This document shows positions 18,665 to 27,031 of a DNA stretch of 64,000 bases, piece after piece. The stretch lies in assembly GCA_963840235.1 (NCBI GenBank), contig CAWIYC010000003.1, positions 1 to 64,000 on the forward strand, given 5' to 3'. The stretch comes from JBBRHQ01 sp963840235. GTDB taxonomy: Bacteria > Actinomycetota > Thermoleophilia > Solirubrobacterales > 70-9. Position 1 is the first letter of the stretch. Every line of letters begins with the position of its first letter. Under the pieces are notes generated by a model. The model saw only the letters and a list, made by a program, of their open reading frames with translations. It did no database searches and was not told the DNA's origin. Made by a program: the position numbers and the translations under genes.

Positions 18665-19342
18665 TCAGGCGCCGAAGCCGCTGATCGCGTCGCCGATCAG
18701 CTTCGCCCCGATTACGAGGCAGAGCACGGCGATGATCGTGGCGTTGTTGTGGGACATCCACCGCTTGAGCTCGTCGAGGGGCCCCTTCGAGCGCTCGCCC
18801 ATGGCGAAGTAGATGACGACGGGCGTGGCAACGCCGATCGTCCCCACCAGGACAAAGACGGCGACGGCGACGGCCTGCCCGGCGGCCGAGGCGCCGGTCT
18901 GAGCGATCGCGGTCGCGGCGGCGACGACGAACAGCAGGTTCTTCGGGTTGAGCGCCGAGAGGGCGACGCCGAGCGCCGCCGCCCGGCCGGCGGTGAAGCG
19001 GTCGATCGCCTTGACCCAGCCCGGCATCGCGGCCTCCTCGTCCGCCAGGGGTCGGCCACGCCACTGCCTGACTGCGACGATCAACAGCACGGCTCCCAGG
19101 ACCAGCTTGAGGATGTTGACCCAATCGGCGGGCCGGCCCTGCTCGCTGGCGTCGGCGCCGCCGGCGACCAGCAGGACGATTGCCGTCGCGACCGTCAGCC
19201 CGGCGATCCATCCGGCGACGAAGGCGGGGCCGTTGGAACGGGCCCGAGGCGTTCCCAGGATCAGCACCACTGCGACGATCGGGATCGGGACGAGGGCGAC
19301 ACCGACCCCGAAGGCGATGACCTGTCCAATCGCGTTGCCCAT
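18665..19342 (-). CDS. GAP family (Sap/LysE-like) membrane protein
   Basis: A 225-residue protein with six predicted membrane segments. It opens MGNAIGQVIAFGVGVALVPI and contains the conserved LNPKNLLFVVAAA loop shared with LysE-type exporters. The GAP/Sap family includes mycobacterial proteins that help move peptidoglycolipid or sulfolipid across the membrane. ATG 19342 lies 1 base after the SnoaL stop, indicating a tight operon with the two genes upstream. Substrate not predictable. Confidence 0.85.
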   Translation of the reverse strand: MGNAIGQVIAFGVGVALVPIPIVAVVLILGTPRARSNGPAFVAGWIAGLTVATAIVLLVAGGADASEQGRPADWVNILKLVLGAVLLIVAVRQWRGRPLADEEAAMPGWVKAIDRFTAGRAAALGVALSALNPKNLLFVVAAATAIAQTGASAAGQAVAVAVFVLVGTIGVATPVVIYFAMGERSKGPLDELKRWMSHNNATIIAVLCLVIGAKLIGDAISGFGA

Positions 19343-19343
19343 C

Positions 19344-19754
19344 TCAGGGAAGGTCGGTGGCCGCGTCCCAACCAGGCGGCGGGAAGTCGGTCTGGGTCAC
19401 GCGCAGGATGCGGCGGTCGCGGAACTCGATCACCTGCGCCAGAACGGGCATCTGCAGCGACATGCCGGTGTCGCGCGCGGTGCCCTCGACCCTGGCCAGG
19501 ATCAGCGCGGCGCCGTCGTCGCGAAGGCGAATCTCCTCGATCACCGGATGCCAGTCCGGGAAGACCTCGTTGATGTCCGTCATCAGCGTCTGCACCCCGA
19601 TGTGGCCGTGGTAGGCGGTTTCGCCGAGGGCGGCGCTTGCAGTGCCGACCAACCACTCGCACTCGGGGTCATACAGCTCCACGACACCATCCGCGTCGCG
19701 CCGCCGAAAGGCCGCGTAGGACTGGTGGCAGAGGTCGGCGCGCCAATCGCCCAT
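19344..19754 (-). CDS. SnoaL-like protein
   Basis: A 136-residue NTF2-fold protein: HQSYAAFRRRDADGVVELYD, then ECEWLVGTASAALG, YHGHIGVQTLMTDI and VIEFRDRRILRVTQ. ATG 19754 is chosen over an in-frame TTG at 19763. Sandwiched between a membrane protein (34 bases upstream) and the GAP gene (1 base downstream) on the minus strand, so it is probably the middle gene of a three-gene operon. Activity unknown. Confidence 0.82.
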   Translation of the reverse strand: MGDWRADLCHQSYAAFRRRDADGVVELYDPECEWLVGTASAALGETAYHGHIGVQTLMTDINEVFPDWHPVIEEIRLRDDGAALILARVEGTARDTGMSLQMPVLAQVIEFRDRRILRVTQTDFPPPGWDAATDLP

Positions 19755-19787
19755 CGCCGGCAAGCCTAGTACGGGTTCCGCTGGCGG

Positions 19788-20558
19788 CTAGCGGATCCGG
19801 ATCCTGGTCGTCTCGGCCAGGAACAGGCAGTAGACGGCGAGGCTGCCGCTGTAGAGGACGAATGCGACGTAGACGATCAGGCTTCTCAGCTCGCCGCCGC
19901 TGACGTCGCCGAAGCGATCGATGAACGGGGCGAGGAGGATTACGTCGTAGGCAAGGAAGCCGGCGAGCTGTCCGGCGGCGTTGCTCCAAAGCGGATGGAG
20001 GAAGCCGTGGATGAAGTAGACCGCCGCGCCGAGGTAGACGAGGCCGAACATGACCGAGGACTCAGAGGTCAGCGGCCAGGGAAAGATCTCCGCGTGGAAG
20101 ATCAGCGCAGTGCCGGCCGCGACGAGGATCACCGCGAAGGCTGCGAAGGAGCCGCGGACGAGGGCGGGCATCGGCCGCCGGTCTACCCACTCGATCTTCC
20201 GCGACCAGGCGAAGGCGGCGCCGGAGCCGAGGCAGGCTAAGCCGAAGACGATGGCGTAGGGCCACAGGTCGGGCTGCCCGGGGTCGCCGAGAAGGGTGAC
20301 GACATAGGCGAACATTCCCGCGTACATCACCGCCAGGTCGATTGCGCCCGCCTGCATGGCGGCCATCTCGCCGCTGACCGCGATCCAGAGCAGCGGGATC
20401 GCGATCGCCGCCAGGATCGAGCCGATGAAGATGTAGGAGAGGGGAGAGGCCGGCCAGGGCCAGAGCGTCGTCGCCCAGGCGAGCTGGGCGAAGAACCCGC
20501 CGGCGAGGACGAGTGAGAGGATGCTGACGGGGACGAAGGCGGCTCTGGTTCGGGTCAC
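19788..20558 (-). CDS. multi-pass membrane protein of unknown function
   Basis: A 256-residue protein with about eight hydrophobic segments, the first being ILSLVLAGGFFAQLAWAT. I see no transporter signature. GTG start at 20558. It is the first gene of the minus-strand group that includes the SnoaL-like and GAP genes. The 213 bases upstream, up to the divergent gene at 20772, show no gene I can support. Confidence 0.7.
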   Translation of the reverse strand: MTRTRAAFVPVSILSLVLAGGFFAQLAWATTLWPWPASPLSYIFIGSILAAIAIPLLWIAVSGEMAAMQAGAIDLAVMYAGMFAYVVTLLGDPGQPDLWPYAIVFGLACLGSGAAFAWSRKIEWVDRRPMPALVRGSFAAFAVILVAAGTALIFHAEIFPWPLTSESSVMFGLVYLGAAVYFIHGFLHPLWSNAAGQLAGFLAYDVILLAPFIDRFGDVSGGELRSLIVYVAFVLYSGSLAVYCLFLAETTRIRIR

Positions 20559-20771
20559 GGTGGGGGCGCGGCCACTCTGTGCCGTGCGGCGAACCTGAGG
20601 CGGGCGCGCTGGCGGCCGAGGAAGGCAAGTGCATCGCGCACGTTAACGGCGTGGGTGGCGGTGTCAACGCCGACAGCAGCCTGTTAGTGCCGCAACCGGG
20701 TTCAGACGGAGATCCCCAGCCTGGGTGGGAGCTTCAGCGAGCCCGCCTCCGCATCCCAGTACCGTTGGCTG

Positions 20772-21434
20772 GTGTCGGCGCCGAGGCCCAAGCGCAAGAG
20801 GCAGCGCAGCGAGATGATCGAACTGAAGCCGTGGACACTGCCGCTGATCGTCGCGGCGATCGCCGTTCCCCTGACGGCGGGTTTCCTGCTCGCCGGGCCG
20901 GCCCTCGGCGTCGCGCTCGGGTTCCTCGCGGTGGCGGTGCTGGTCTGGGTCGCCGTCCGCCAGCGACCGCTCGGGCCGATCGAGACGGCAGCCGCGCGCG
21001 ACGATCGGCGCCACCTCCTGATCGTGCTCAGCCGTGAGCTGGACGACCCGGCAGCGATCGAGCGGATCGCCGGCACCCACCGTGCCGGCGAGGCCGCGAG
21101 CGGCGCGGAGGTTCTCATTCTGGCGCCGGCGAAGAGCCGCCCCCTGGATCGCTGGGCGACGGACCTCGGGCCCGCCCGCGCCGAGGCGCAGCGAAAGCTC
21201 GTCCTCAGCGTCGCCTCGCTCGGCAAGGCCGATGTCACCGCCGAGGCCGTCGTTGGCGACGAGGGGCTGGTTCAGGCTGTCGAGGACCGGCTGCGGGAGT
21301 TTCCCGCCGACGAGGTGATCCTGGTCACCGGGACCTCGGACACAGACCCCGAGGGGGAGCGCGCCGCGGCGGAGCTGGCCGAGCGCCTCCAGCAGCCCTT
21401 CGAGCGGGTGATCGAAGCCGGCGCCGGGCGCTAG
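20772..21434 (+). CDS. membrane-anchored protein of unknown function
   Basis: A 220-residue protein with a basic N-terminus, two adjacent hydrophobic segments (about residues 20-60) and a soluble C-terminal part. The soluble part starts RHLLIVLSRELDDP and contains EVLILAPAKSRPLDRW and DEVILVTGTSD, a strand-loop pattern reminiscent of UspA-like Rossmann folds, without a clear ATP motif. GTG 20772 has no good Shine-Dalgarno and ATG 20814 is an alternative. Upstream codons also look protein-like but contain no start before an in-frame TAG near 20686. Its stop shares CTAG with the convergent gene. Confidence 0.65.
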   Translation: MSAPRPKRKRQRSEMIELKPWTLPLIVAAIAVPLTAGFLLAGPALGVALGFLAVAVLVWVAVRQRPLGPIETAAARDDRRHLLIVLSRELDDPAAIERIAGTHRAGEAASGAEVLILAPAKSRPLDRWATDLGPARAEAQRKLVLSVASLGKADVTAEAVVGDEGLVQAVEDRLREFPADEVILVTGTSDTDPEGERAAAELAERLQQPFERVIEAGAGR

Positions 21435-21748
21435 GGAGCGTCCCCGCCCTCGGGCTTCCGCTTTCTCCGCTTTGAGGTCCGGAGCTGGCGCGCCAGCCGC
21501 GCCAGCTCGGCCTTCGCCGGGTCGAGCAGGTTCCGGCGCTTTGCCAGCTCCTCGCTCGGCGGGCGCTTCGCCGGGCCCAGGCGTCCGTGCTCGGTCACGA
21601 GGAGGCCCGTCGCCTTCGGCTTGATCCGAAGAATCCGCGGGGCCCAATCGGCGCGATCGGCTCCAAGCTCGTCCAGCAACTCGTCGAAGCGGGTGCGCAT
21701 GGAGGCGACGTCGGGGAGGGCGGGAATCCTCATCACTGCTCTGCTCAT
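21431..21748 (-). CDS. small conserved-looking protein of unknown function
   Basis: A 105-residue, lysine/arginine-rich protein: RFDELLDELGADRADWAPRI, then RIKPKATGLLVTEHGRLG, and a basic helical tail (LARLARQLRTSKRRKRKP) that suggests nucleic-acid or membrane-surface binding. ATG 21748. It converges on the 20772 gene, the two stop codons overlapping in CTAG. Not recognised. Confidence 0.55.
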   Translation of the reverse strand: MSRAVMRIPALPDVASMRTRFDELLDELGADRADWAPRILRIKPKATGLLVTEHGRLGPAKRPPSEELAKRRNLLDPAKAELARLARQLRTSKRRKRKPEGGDAP

Positions 21749-21873
21749 CGTTCACTCCTTGTGTCGAAAGGCACTCCCCAAAGACGATAGGAAGGCCGCG
21801 CCTGGCGCGCATCCGTGGCCAGCACTCGATCCGTTCGGGAGAAATACGGATCAGTCGCATCGCCACGCAGGCT

Positions 21874-22665
21874 TCAGTCGACCAGCCTGAGGGTCATCCG
21901 CCGCACGGCGAGGCGCCACATTCCCAGCGAGAAGGCCATCAGCGCCACCACCCGCAGCACGTCCACCGGCTCGAAGCCGAAGGCGGCGCCGCGGACAAGC
22001 TCGACCAGCTGGTAGAGAGGGTTGAACTGCGCCGCGACCTGGAAGCCCTGGGGCAGCTGGTCGATCGGGAAGAACGTTCCCGCCACCAGGAAGAGGGGAG
22101 TGATCACCACCGTGGTCACGTAGTTGAACTGGTCGATCTTGGAGACGGTGCCGGCGACGGCGATGCCGAAGGCGGAGAACCCGAGGGCGGTGATGAACCC
22201 GAACAACGGCACCAGCAGCATTCCGGCGGTCGGGTCGAGGCCAAAGGCGAATGAGACGATCAGGGGAAAGCAGCCGTATACGCCGGCGCGAAGCGAGATC
22301 CACAGCATCTCCGCAGTGACAAGCTCCTCGACGTCCACGGGGGCGGCGAGGATCGCGTCGTAGGTCCGCTGGAAGCGGTGCTTGACGAATGTCCCGAACA
22401 TCGCCGGCAGGGCGCTGGAGAAGATCACCGCGGTCGCGACCATGCCGGTGCCGACGAACTCGACGTAGGAGAGACCGTCGACGCCGTTGACGATCGTCGC
22501 TCCGAGCCCGAGGCCGAAGGCGAGCAGGTAGATGGTCGGCTCCAGCAGGGCGGAGAAGGTCGTCGCCTTCCAGAAGGTGCGGAAGTTGGCGACCTCCCGG
22601 CTCATCACCCCGGTGATCGCCGTCGGCTCGAGCCGACGCATGCGGGCGCCGGGCTGGGCGCTCAC
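21874..22665 (-). CDS. ABC-2 type transporter permease
   Basis: A 263-residue permease with six membrane segments. The N-terminal amphipathic region EVANFRTFWKATTFSALLEP and the late motif VVITPLFLVAGTFFPIDQLP are typical of ABC-2 exporters of the NodJ/DrrB type. GTG 22665 overlaps the stop of the ATPase gene (GTGA), so translation is probably coupled; ATG 22641 would shorten it by eight residues. Likely exports a drug, lipid or glycan together with its partner ATPase. Confidence 0.9.
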   Translation of the reverse strand: MSAQPGARMRRLEPTAITGVMSREVANFRTFWKATTFSALLEPTIYLLAFGLGLGATIVNGVDGLSYVEFVGTGMVATAVIFSSALPAMFGTFVKHRFQRTYDAILAAPVDVEELVTAEMLWISLRAGVYGCFPLIVSFAFGLDPTAGMLLVPLFGFITALGFSAFGIAVAGTVSKIDQFNYVTTVVITPLFLVAGTFFPIDQLPQGFQVAAQFNPLYQLVELVRGAAFGFEPVDVLRVVALMAFSLGMWRLAVRRMTLRLVD

Positions 22666-23582
22666 TCGGCCTCCTCCCCCGTGAGCAGCACGAAGACGTC
22701 CTCGAGCGAGGTCGCCCGCCTGACCGCGTCCTCCGGCACAGACCCGTTCCTGGACCGCTCGGCTCCCACGATCGCGATCGCCGGACCGGCGGGCCTGACC
22801 GGAAGCCCCTCGGCCTCGGCTTCGGCCCTGACCTGCGCCAGCCGGTCCGGCGGCCCGTAGACCTCGGCGGTCTCGCGCCCGGCATGCTTCACGATCAGCT
22901 CCGCAGGGTGGCCGCGGGCGACGACCTTCCCGTGCGCCATCACCGCGATGTCGTCGGCAAGGCGCTCGGCCTCCTCGATGTAGTGGGTGGACATCAGGAT
23001 CGTCGCGCCGCGGTTCCGCAGCCCGTCGATCAGTGACCACAACTCGGTGCGGATCTGCGGGTCGAGGCCGACGGTCGGCTCGTCGAGCAGGACCAGGCGC
23101 GGCTCGTGGACGAGGCCGCGGGCGAGGAGCAGGCGGCGCCGCATGCCACCGGAGAGCTCGTCGACGGCGGCCCTGCGCCGGTCCCGGAGCCGGGCGAGAT
23201 CGAGGGCCCGATCAACTGCTGCGGGCACATCTGGGACCCGGTAGAGGCGGGCGAAGACGGCCAGGTTGTCTTCGACCGTGACGTCGACATCGAGGTTGTC
23301 GAGCTGGGGCACCACCCCCATCTCGGCCCGGGCCGCCTTGGCGTCGAGCGGCAACTCGTGCCCCAGCACCCGCAACTCGCCCGAGTCGGCGATCGCCTGG
23401 CCGGTGAGAAGCCGCATCGTCGTCGACTTGCCGGCACCGTTGGGCCCGAGCAGGCCAAGGCAGATTCCGGCCGGCACGTCGAGGTCGAGTCCGGCGACGG
23501 CGGTGATCGGCCCGAACTTCTTGAAGACGCCGCGAAGCTCGATCGCGTTCGGCGATCCCTGGGGCTCTCCGGGCGGGCTCAT
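22662..23582 (-). CDS. ABC transporter ATP-binding protein (DrrA/NodI-like)
   Basis: A 306-residue ATPase with Walker A GPNGAGKST, Q-loop MGVVPQLDNL, signature LSGGMRRRL, Walker B LVLLDEPT, and switch His in STHYIEEAE. The C-terminal tail, ending SLEDVFVLLTGEE, is typical of daunorubicin-resistance/NodI-type subunits. Start ATG 23582 (MSPPGEPQGS); the frame stays open far upstream but without family similarity. First gene of a two-gene exporter operon, divergent from the exported protein at 23668. Confidence 0.92.
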   Translation of the reverse strand: MSPPGEPQGSPNAIELRGVFKKFGPITAVAGLDLDVPAGICLGLLGPNGAGKSTTMRLLTGQAIADSGELRVLGHELPLDAKAARAEMGVVPQLDNLDVDVTVEDNLAVFARLYRVPDVPAAVDRALDLARLRDRRRAAVDELSGGMRRRLLLARGLVHEPRLVLLDEPTVGLDPQIRTELWSLIDGLRNRGATILMSTHYIEEAERLADDIAVMAHGKVVARGHPAELIVKHAGRETAEVYGPPDRLAQVRAEAEAEGLPVRPAGPAIAIVGAERSRNGSVPEDAVRRATSLEDVFVLLTGEEAE

Positions 23583-23667
23583 CTGACCAGGGTAGTGCGC
23601 TGTGCGGGGCGGTCCGGCCGCCTCGGCCCTCAAGTTCTTGCTGGGGCTGGCCGATAGTGGAATCCGG

Positions 23668-24558
23668 ATGCCCGGCAGGAGAGAAATCCCCACCCGATGG
23701 CTCGTCGCGATCTGCGCATTCCTGGCGCTGGCCGCGAGCGGTTCGGCGGCCCTTGCCAGCGGCGGCCCCTCGGGCAAGAGCACGGTTGACCCGCAGAAGG
23801 TCGGCTCGGCAACCGCCACCTGCCCGCACGGGACCGGGGTCATCGCCGCCGGTTTCGCCTCTCCACACTTCAGCCCGGCCAACAATCGCAGTAGTGTCGC
23901 CCGCATCGCCTCGCGGCGGGTCGGCAAGCGCAGGCTGAAGACAAGCGGCTTCAACTTCGGCAACGAGGCAGGCGAGATCAACTCGATCGCATATTGCTCC
24001 AAGGCCGGTCGCGACCTACGCGTCGTTTCCGAGAAGGCGTTCGTCGCCCCCAAGTCCGCCGAGGTCGCTGTCGCCACCTGCCCCAGCGGCAGCAGGGTGA
24101 TAAGCGGTGGATTCGCCAGTCCCGGCTTCTCGCCTGATGCCAGCCCGCGAGTGCTGGCGCTCACCTCCAAGCGCGTCGGTCAGAACCGGTGGCGGGTCGA
24201 GGGGTTCAACATCGGCAACGACGACAACAACTCCTCGCAGGACCCGCGCCCGGGAACGCTCGTCGCCTACGCCTACTGCCTCAACGATTCCCCGCGGATC
24301 GTCACCCGCCAGAAGCGGGCCGCCGGGGGGGTGAAGGGCAAGGTGCGCTCGTTCAAGGCGCGCTGCCCCCACGGGTCCAAGGCCCTCTCGGGCGGGTTCG
24401 ACGGCAACCTCTACCTCTCCGCCAATCCGACCGGCGCCGGAGCCGTTGCCTCGAGGCGGGCCGATCATGGGCGCTCCTGGCGGATCTCGGCGATCAGCAT
24501 CTCCGGGAAGTCCGCCAAGGCCACGGTCTACGCCTACTGCGTTCCCCGGCACGGGTAA
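23668..24558 (+). CDS. exported protein with three Cys-pair repeats
   Basis: A 296-residue secreted protein. The signal peptide (RWLVAICAFLALAASGSAAL) is followed by three repeats of roughly 80-95 residues. Each opens with a TCPxGS/T-type strand (ATCPHGTGVIAAGFASP, ATCPSGSRVISGGFASP, ARCPHGSKALSGGF), has a central S-R/KRVG-xxW/L block and ends in an AYC motif (SIAYCSK, VAYAYCLND, VYAYCVPR). One Cys near each end probably makes one disulfide per repeat. I do not recognise a characterised homologue. ATG 23668 is chosen because the signal peptide starts there. The divergent start of the ABC exporter lies 85 bases away. Confidence 0.75.
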   Translation: MPGRREIPTRWLVAICAFLALAASGSAALASGGPSGKSTVDPQKVGSATATCPHGTGVIAAGFASPHFSPANNRSSVARIASRRVGKRRLKTSGFNFGNEAGEINSIAYCSKAGRDLRVVSEKAFVAPKSAEVAVATCPSGSRVISGGFASPGFSPDASPRVLALTSKRVGQNRWRVEGFNIGNDDNNSSQDPRPGTLVAYAYCLNDSPRIVTRQKRAAGGVKGKVRSFKARCPHGSKALSGGFDGNLYLSANPTGAGAVASRRADHGRSWRISAISISGKSAKATVYAYCVPRHG

Positions 24559-24609
24559 CGCCGGGCCCGGCGGGTTGCCGGCCCACCGCCGTATAGGCTC
24601 GCCCGGTCA

Positions 24610-25410
24610 ATGGGTCCGAACGGTCTGGGCGAATACCTGAGCCGGCCGATGACGCCGGCCGACGATGCGACTCTGGAGGCGATCGAGTCCGGACCGATCG
24701 CCCCAGATGCGGCTATGCCGCTCCGCGCCCTCGATCGGCTGCTCGAGCCCGAGGCGCCCGGAGCCGCAACCGGCTGGTGCACGCTGCCAGACGGCGTCGG
24801 CTATGTCGCGGTGGAGACGGCGATGCCGGCGGTGAGCGGTGAGATGGTTGATTGGTGGTTCGACTGGCACCAGCGCTCGCCGGAGCGCTACCGGATCTGG
24901 CACCCCCTCGCCCACAAGGGGATCTCCTGGGAGCGGCCGCGAGCGCTGGGAGCGAAGGCCCACTGGGGGGCCACTCATCACCCGGTCGAGGACCTGGGAC
25001 TCGGCGACATCAGGGCCCGGATCGGGTTCTGCCGGCCGAGTGCCATCGGGCTCTCCAGCGACTCCCTCGACGACCCCCACGTGGCGACGATCGTCTGCGG
25101 GCTAGCCGGCGACGACACCCGCCGAGTCCAGCACACACCGATGGTCCACGTCTTCCTCGGCCAAGGCGAGGGGGTTCTGCTCCGGAGCCGCTTCTGGCTG
25201 GGGGCGGCGTTGCGGCCCTACCTGCCCGGTGCGCTCGCCGGCGCCGGGGGGTGGGCGCTCAACCGCCCGGCTGTCCGCAGGTGGGCGCTCCCCCCGGCGA
25301 TGCCGAAGCTGCTGGCGCGCCACTGCGCCGAGGAGTACGCGAACCTGGCCACGCTGTTGCCCGAGGTCCACCGGAGGTTTGGCCCCGGCGCCGGAGGGTT
25401 GGTTGGCTGA
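24610..25410 (+). CDS. PhlG/phloretin-hydrolase-like protein (DAPG hydrolase family)
   Basis: A 266-residue protein with the block VSGEMVDWWFDWHQRSPERY followed by IWHPLAHKGISW, and an AHWGATHHPVED segment. These match the zinc-dependent DAPG hydrolase PhlG / phloretin hydrolase family, which cleaves carbon-carbon bonds of acylated phloroglucinols. Family metal ligands are His and Glu residues; candidates here are the His residues of HPLAHKG and THHPVE. The precise substrate is unknown. Its last 8 bases overlap the start of the FAD oxidase gene, implying coupled expression and a joint catabolic or biosynthetic step on an aromatic compound. Confidence 0.78.
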   Translation: MGPNGLGEYLSRPMTPADDATLEAIESGPIAPDAAMPLRALDRLLEPEAPGAATGWCTLPDGVGYVAVETAMPAVSGEMVDWWFDWHQRSPERYRIWHPLAHKGISWERPRALGAKAHWGATHHPVEDLGLGDIRARIGFCRPSAIGLSSDSLDDPHVATIVCGLAGDDTRRVQHTPMVHVFLGQGEGVLLRSRFWLGAALRPYLPGALAGAGGWALNRPAVRRWALPPAMPKLLARHCAEEYANLATLLPEVHRRFGPGAGGLVG

Positions 25411-26746
25411 GCGGATCGAGGGGAGCGTCTTCCGCCGCGACGACGACGGCTACGAGCAGGCACGCCGGGCCGCGGTCTGGAACGCGCGGGTGCCCGAGCG
25501 CTTTCCGGAGGTGATCGTGCAGGCCGCCGGCGACGAGGACGTCGCCACAGCGATCCGGATCGCCGCGGAGGAGGAGATGGCGGTCGGGATCCGGTCCGGC
25601 GGGCACAGCTGGGCGGCCAATCACCTCCGAGAGGGCGGGATGCTGCTCGACCTCTCGGCTCTGAGGGAGGTGACGATCGACACCGAGGCGATGCGGGCGA
25701 CGGTGCAGCCCGGCCGCCTCGGCTCCGAGTTGGGAGCGATGCTGGCCGAGGGCGACCGATTCTTCCCCGGTGGCCACTGCCCCAGCGTCGCGGTCGGCGG
25801 CTACCTGCTCCAGGGGGGATTCGGCTGGAACGGGCGAGTTCACGGACCCGCCTGCGCCAGCGTCGAGGCGATCGAAGCGGTCACCGCCGACGGTGAGCCG
25901 ATCCGGGCCGACGAGAACAGCAACGCGGACCTGCTCTGGGCTGCCCGCGGGTCCGGCCCCGGCTTCTTCGCCGCCGTCACCCGCTTCCACCTGAAGCTTT
26001 ACCCGAGGCCGAAGGTGATCGCCAACTGCATCTACACCTACCCGCTCGAGCTGCTCGAGGAGGTCTTTACCTGGGCCCGCGAAATCGGTGCCTCGGTGGC
26101 GCGGACGGTGGAGCTGATGCTGCTTGTCCACCGCGACCCCGCGGGGGAGGTGGAGATCGCAGTGACGGGACCCGTCCTGGTCGACAGCGAGGAGGAGGCC
26201 CGCGAGGCTCTGGCGATCCTCGACACCTGCCCGGTGCGAGACCGGGCCAAGCTGGCCCTGCCCTACTTCCGCACCGAGATGGCTGATCTCTATGCCGGGG
26301 CCAACGCCGCCTATCCGGAAGGGCGCCGCTACGTCGCCGACAACATGTGGACCCACGCCGCGGCAGAGGAGCTGGTGCCGGGCCTGCGCCGGATCGCCGA
26401 GACGCTGCCGGAGGCCCCCTCGCACATGCTGTGGATGAACTGGGGGCCGAGCCCGGATCGCCCGGAGATGGCCTACTCGGTCGAGGACGAGGTCTACATC
26501 GCCCTCTACGGCGTCTGGTCTGATCCCGGTCTCGACCCGGCCAACGTCGGCTGGGCTGCGGACCGCATGCGCGAGATGGAGGGCCTGGCGACCGGGATCC
26601 AGCTTGCCGACGAGAACCTGGGGGCCCGGCCCGCGCGCTTCGTCAGCGACGACCATCTCGCCCGTCTTCAGCGGCTGCGCCGCCGCTACGATCCCGCCGG
26701 CCGCTTCCATCCCTGGATGGGGTTGCCCGGGGAAGCGGTCGGCTAA
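25403..26746 (+). CDS. berberine-bridge-enzyme-type FAD oxidase
   Basis: A 447-residue FAD-linked oxidase with an FAD-binding PCMH domain and a C-terminal BBE motif (LQRLRRRYDPAGRF). Two residues expected to hold FAD covalently are present: the His in RSGGHSWA and the Cys in GGHCPSVAVGGYLLQGGFG. It is therefore probably a bicovalent flavoprotein acting on a bulky alcohol, phenol or sugar. TTG 25403 is chosen because GGAGGG lies 5 bases upstream and because the family similarity begins there (LAERIEGSVFRRDDDGY). It overlaps the end of the PhlG-like gene. Confidence 0.88.
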   Translation: MAERIEGSVFRRDDDGYEQARRAAVWNARVPERFPEVIVQAAGDEDVATAIRIAAEEEMAVGIRSGGHSWAANHLREGGMLLDLSALREVTIDTEAMRATVQPGRLGSELGAMLAEGDRFFPGGHCPSVAVGGYLLQGGFGWNGRVHGPACASVEAIEAVTADGEPIRADENSNADLLWAARGSGPGFFAAVTRFHLKLYPRPKVIANCIYTYPLELLEEVFTWAREIGASVARTVELMLLVHRDPAGEVEIAVTGPVLVDSEEEAREALAILDTCPVRDRAKLALPYFRTEMADLYAGANAAYPEGRRYVADNMWTHAAAEELVPGLRRIAETLPEAPSHMLWMNWGPSPDRPEMAYSVEDEVYIALYGVWSDPGLDPANVGWAADRMREMEGLATGIQLADENLGARPARFVSDDHLARLQRLRRRYDPAGRFHPWMGLPGEAVG

Positions 26747-26755
26747 GGTCGCAAG

Positions 26756-27031
26756 ACGGCCCCGAGCTGCTCACACCTCGACTCGATCCAGGTCTTCGAC
26801 CTGCCCGGCGCAGTCGAGGGCTGTGAGGAGTGTCTCGCCAGCGGAGGCCGTTGGGTCCACCTGAGGATGTGCCAGACCTGTGGTCACGTCGGCTGCTGTG
26901 ACAACTCACCGGGGAAGCACGCGACGGGCCATTTCAATACCACTGCCCACCCGATCATCCGCTCGGCCGAGCCCGGCGAGGAGTGGAGCTGGTGCTATCT
27001 GGACGAGGTGACGTTTCGGTTGCGGCGTTGA
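26756..27031 (+). CDS. UBP-type zinc finger protein (no standard start codon)
   Basis: A small protein of about 91 residues matching the bacterial stand-alone UBP-type zinc finger: APSCSHLDSIQVFD, then GCEECLASGG, RMCQTCGHVGCCDNS, KHATGHF and AHPIIRSAEPGEEW, ending WCYLDEVTFRLRR. The paired Cys and His ligands are all present. It lies in the same frame as the FAD oxidase just after that gene's TAA (26744). No ATG, GTG or TTG occurs between the TAA and the first ligand; ACG 26756 sits where an ATG would be expected. A base error or a rare ACG start are the simplest explanations. Function unknown; in eukaryotes the fold binds ubiquitin C-termini. Confidence 0.75.
   Translation, partial: TAPSCSHLDSIQVFDLPGAVEGCEECLASGGRWVHLRMCQTCGHVGCCDNSPGKHATGHFNTTAHPIIRSAEPGEEWSWCYLDEVTFRLRR

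Noticed and set aside
22621..22638. Perfect 18-bp palindrome CGTCGGCTCGAGCCGACG
   Set aside because: Lies inside the first codons of the ABC permease (RRLEPT); likely coincidence of codon choice, though a regulatory role at the gene start cannot be excluded.
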